Of a DNA stretch of 64,000 bases, positions 63,132-64,000 are shown piece by piece. The notes beneath the pieces were generated by a model. The model was not told the DNA's origin. It saw nothing but the letters and a program-made list of their open reading frames with translations, and searched no databases. The DNA is from Streptomyces sp. BV286. Lineage in GTDB: Bacteria; Actinomycetota; Actinomycetes; Streptomycetales; Streptomycetaceae. A program made the position numbers and the translations under genes. How positions within the stretch are numbered: position 1 is the first letter of the stretch; every line of letters begins with the position of its first letter. The stretch is from NCBI RefSeq assembly GCF_019090165.1, contig NZ_JAHRIB010000100.1, forward strand, positions 62,001 to 126,000, in the 5' to 3' direction.

Positions 63132-63156
63132 CGCCTGTCCACCATCCGGACAGGCG
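63132..63156 (+). promoter_or_regulatory. Hairpin in the mtnD leader
   Basis: CGCCTGTCC (63132-63140) and GGACAGGCG (63148-63156) form a perfect 9-bp stem with a 7-base loop. It lies between the small leader frame and the mtnD ribosome site. Possible attenuator stem; C/T-rich sequence follows (63157-63215). Confidence 0.5.
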
Positions 63157-63221
63157 TCCACCGCGCTCCTCCGTCCCGCGTCCTTTCCTCTTCGCCCCTC
63201 CTCACTCCTGGAGTTGCTCCC

Positions 63222-63821
63222 ATGACCCTGCTGACCACGTGGCCCGAGTCCGGTCCCGGGACGACGGTGCGCCGCACCTCCGACCCCGTCGAGATCGCCG
63301 CCGCGCTCGCTCCGCTCGGTGTGCGGTACGAACAGTGGCCGGTCCGCGAGGACGTCCCCGCGGACGCCGACAGCGACACCGTCTTCGCCGCGTACGGACC
63401 GGAGATCGACCGGCTCAACGCCGAGGAGGGCTTCACCACGGTCGACGTCCTCGGGCTGCACCCGAGCGACGACCCGGAGTACCCCGTGAAGGCGAAGGCC
63501 GCGCGGGAGAAGTTCCTCCAGGAGCACACGCACGACGACGATGACGAGGTCCGGTTCTTCGTCTCGGGCTCCGGGATCTTCTATCTGCACGTGAACGGCG
63601 AGGTGCACGCCGTGTTCTGCGAGAAGGGCGACCTGCTGGGTGTGCCGCGCGGCACGACGCACTGGTTCGACATGGGGACGTCGCCGGCGTTCACCGCGAT
63701 CCGCTTCTTCCACGAGGAGGACGGCTGGATCGGCAGCTTCACCGGCTCGGCCATCGCCGGCCGCTTCCCCGACTACGACACCATCGCGGCGGGGTACGAG
63801 CGGGACCGGTCCGCGGCGTGA
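63222..63821 (+). CDS. mtnD: Acireductone dioxygenase
   Basis: A 199-residue cupin enzyme from the ATG at 63222 with TGGAG upstream. Metal-ligand region [18 protein letters not shown] (His102, His104, Glu109) and [12 protein letters not shown] (His147). It oxidises the acireductone of methionine salvage to formate and the 2-keto acid of methionine (Fe form) or an off-pathway product (Ni form). The HxH-to-Glu gap appears one residue longer than in the Klebsiella enzyme. Its stop overlaps the mtnC start by 4 nt. Confidence 0.95.
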   Translation: MTLLTTWPESGPGTTVRRTSDPVEIAAALAPLGVRYEQWPVREDVPADADSDTVFAAYGPEIDRLNAEEGFTTVDVLGLHPSDDPEYPVKAKAAREKFLQEHTHDDDDEVRFFVSGSGIFYLHVNGEVHAVFCEKGDLLGVPRGTTHWFDMGTSPAFTAIRFFHEEDGWIGSFTGSAIAGRFPDYDTIAAGYERDRSAA

Positions 63822-64000
63822 GCCCCCGGCCGGCGGTCGACGTGGACGCCGTGGTGCTCGACATCGAGGGCACCACGAGCGCCACGGGCTTCGTCGTCGA
63901 CGTGCTCTACCCGTACTCGCGCTCCCGTTTCGGAGCGCTGCTGACGGAGCGGAGCGACGATCCGGACGTGCTGCGGGCACTCGCCCAGGTGCGCGAACTG
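63818..64000 (+). CDS. mtnC: Acireductone synthase (enolase-phosphatase E1), N-terminal part, cut by window end
   Basis: 61 codons are visible from a GTG at 63818 that overlaps the mtnD stop (GTGA). The HAD motif I reads [24 protein letters not shown]; the DIEGTT sequence with DVLFPY-like continuation is diagnostic of MtnC. The enzyme enolises and dephosphorylates diketomethylthiopentyl phosphate to the acireductone used by MtnD. The gene runs off the window. Confidence 0.93.
   Translation, partial: MSPRPAVDVDAVVLDIEGTTSATGFVVDVLYPYSRSRFGALLTERSDDPDVLRALAQVREL

Overview
The window is high-GC actinobacterial DNA, almost certainly Streptomyces. Codons are strongly GC3-biased, GTG and TTG starts are common, and gene order around the proteasome, tat and glycerol loci looks like the core chromosome of that genus as I remember it. 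No tRNA, rRNA, insertion sequence, prophage or CRISPR array was recognised. About 53 protein genes are supported, including two cut by the window ends and two putative leader peptides.

Layout. 1-1.6 kb: end of an APC permease and an RluA-type pseudouridine synthase. 1.6-6.3 kb (minus): a five-gene conservon (cvnA-B-C-D-E), a histidine-kinase-like/roadblock/DUF742/small-GTPase membrane switch ending in an unusual cytochrome P450 without the ExxR motif. 6.6-14.3 kb: a TetR regulator divergent from two DUF1989 proteins, a biotin-dependent urea/guanidine carboxylase and allophanate hydrolase, best read as a guanidine nitrogen-assimilation operon. 14.5-25.7 kb (minus): helY, a lipid/diacylglycerol kinase, tatC, tatA, two small proteins, pafC, pafB, two FKBP prolyl isomerase genes and pafA. 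25.7-28.1 kb: an MFS exporter divergent from a LacI regulator. 28.3-34.4 kb (minus): the Pup-proteasome core, prcA, prcB, an endonuclease VII-like gene, pup, dop and the proteasomal ATPase arc. 34.7-40.8 kb: ferredoxin, a secreted protein, trmI, an M50 protease with CBS domains, a RecB-like nuclease and a NarL response regulator. 40.9-49.0 kb (minus): two tandem peptide-binding lipoproteins, a HAD phosphatase and cobalamin-dependent metH. 49.2-54.5 kb: gylR-glpF-glpK-glpD. 54.6-57.5 kb: a membrane NACHT NTPase. 57.7-64 kb: mtnK plus a ribose-type ABC transporter (minus) divergent from mtnD-mtnC (plus).

How they work together. The proteasome block encodes tag (Pup), ligase (PafA), depupylase (Dop), unfoldase (ARC) and 20S core (PrcA/B), with the PafBC DNA-damage regulator nearby. 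The glycerol block imports, phosphorylates and oxidises glycerol under GylR, for which operator-like sites are visible at both promoters. The right end is a methionine-salvage locus: the ABC system probably imports methylthioribose, MtnK phosphorylates it, and MtnC/MtnD act late in the pathway.

Most notable observations: a sulfur-type leader peptide, apparently leaderless, ahead of the putative methylthioribose transporter; a NACHT protein whose N-terminus carries a V-Q-A-G motif resembling amyloid signalling (RHIM/BASS) motifs; the P450 with E-Q-S-L-W in place of ExxR; Pup with a genomically encoded C-terminal Glu; and GylR-like boxes repeated at 20-bp intervals.
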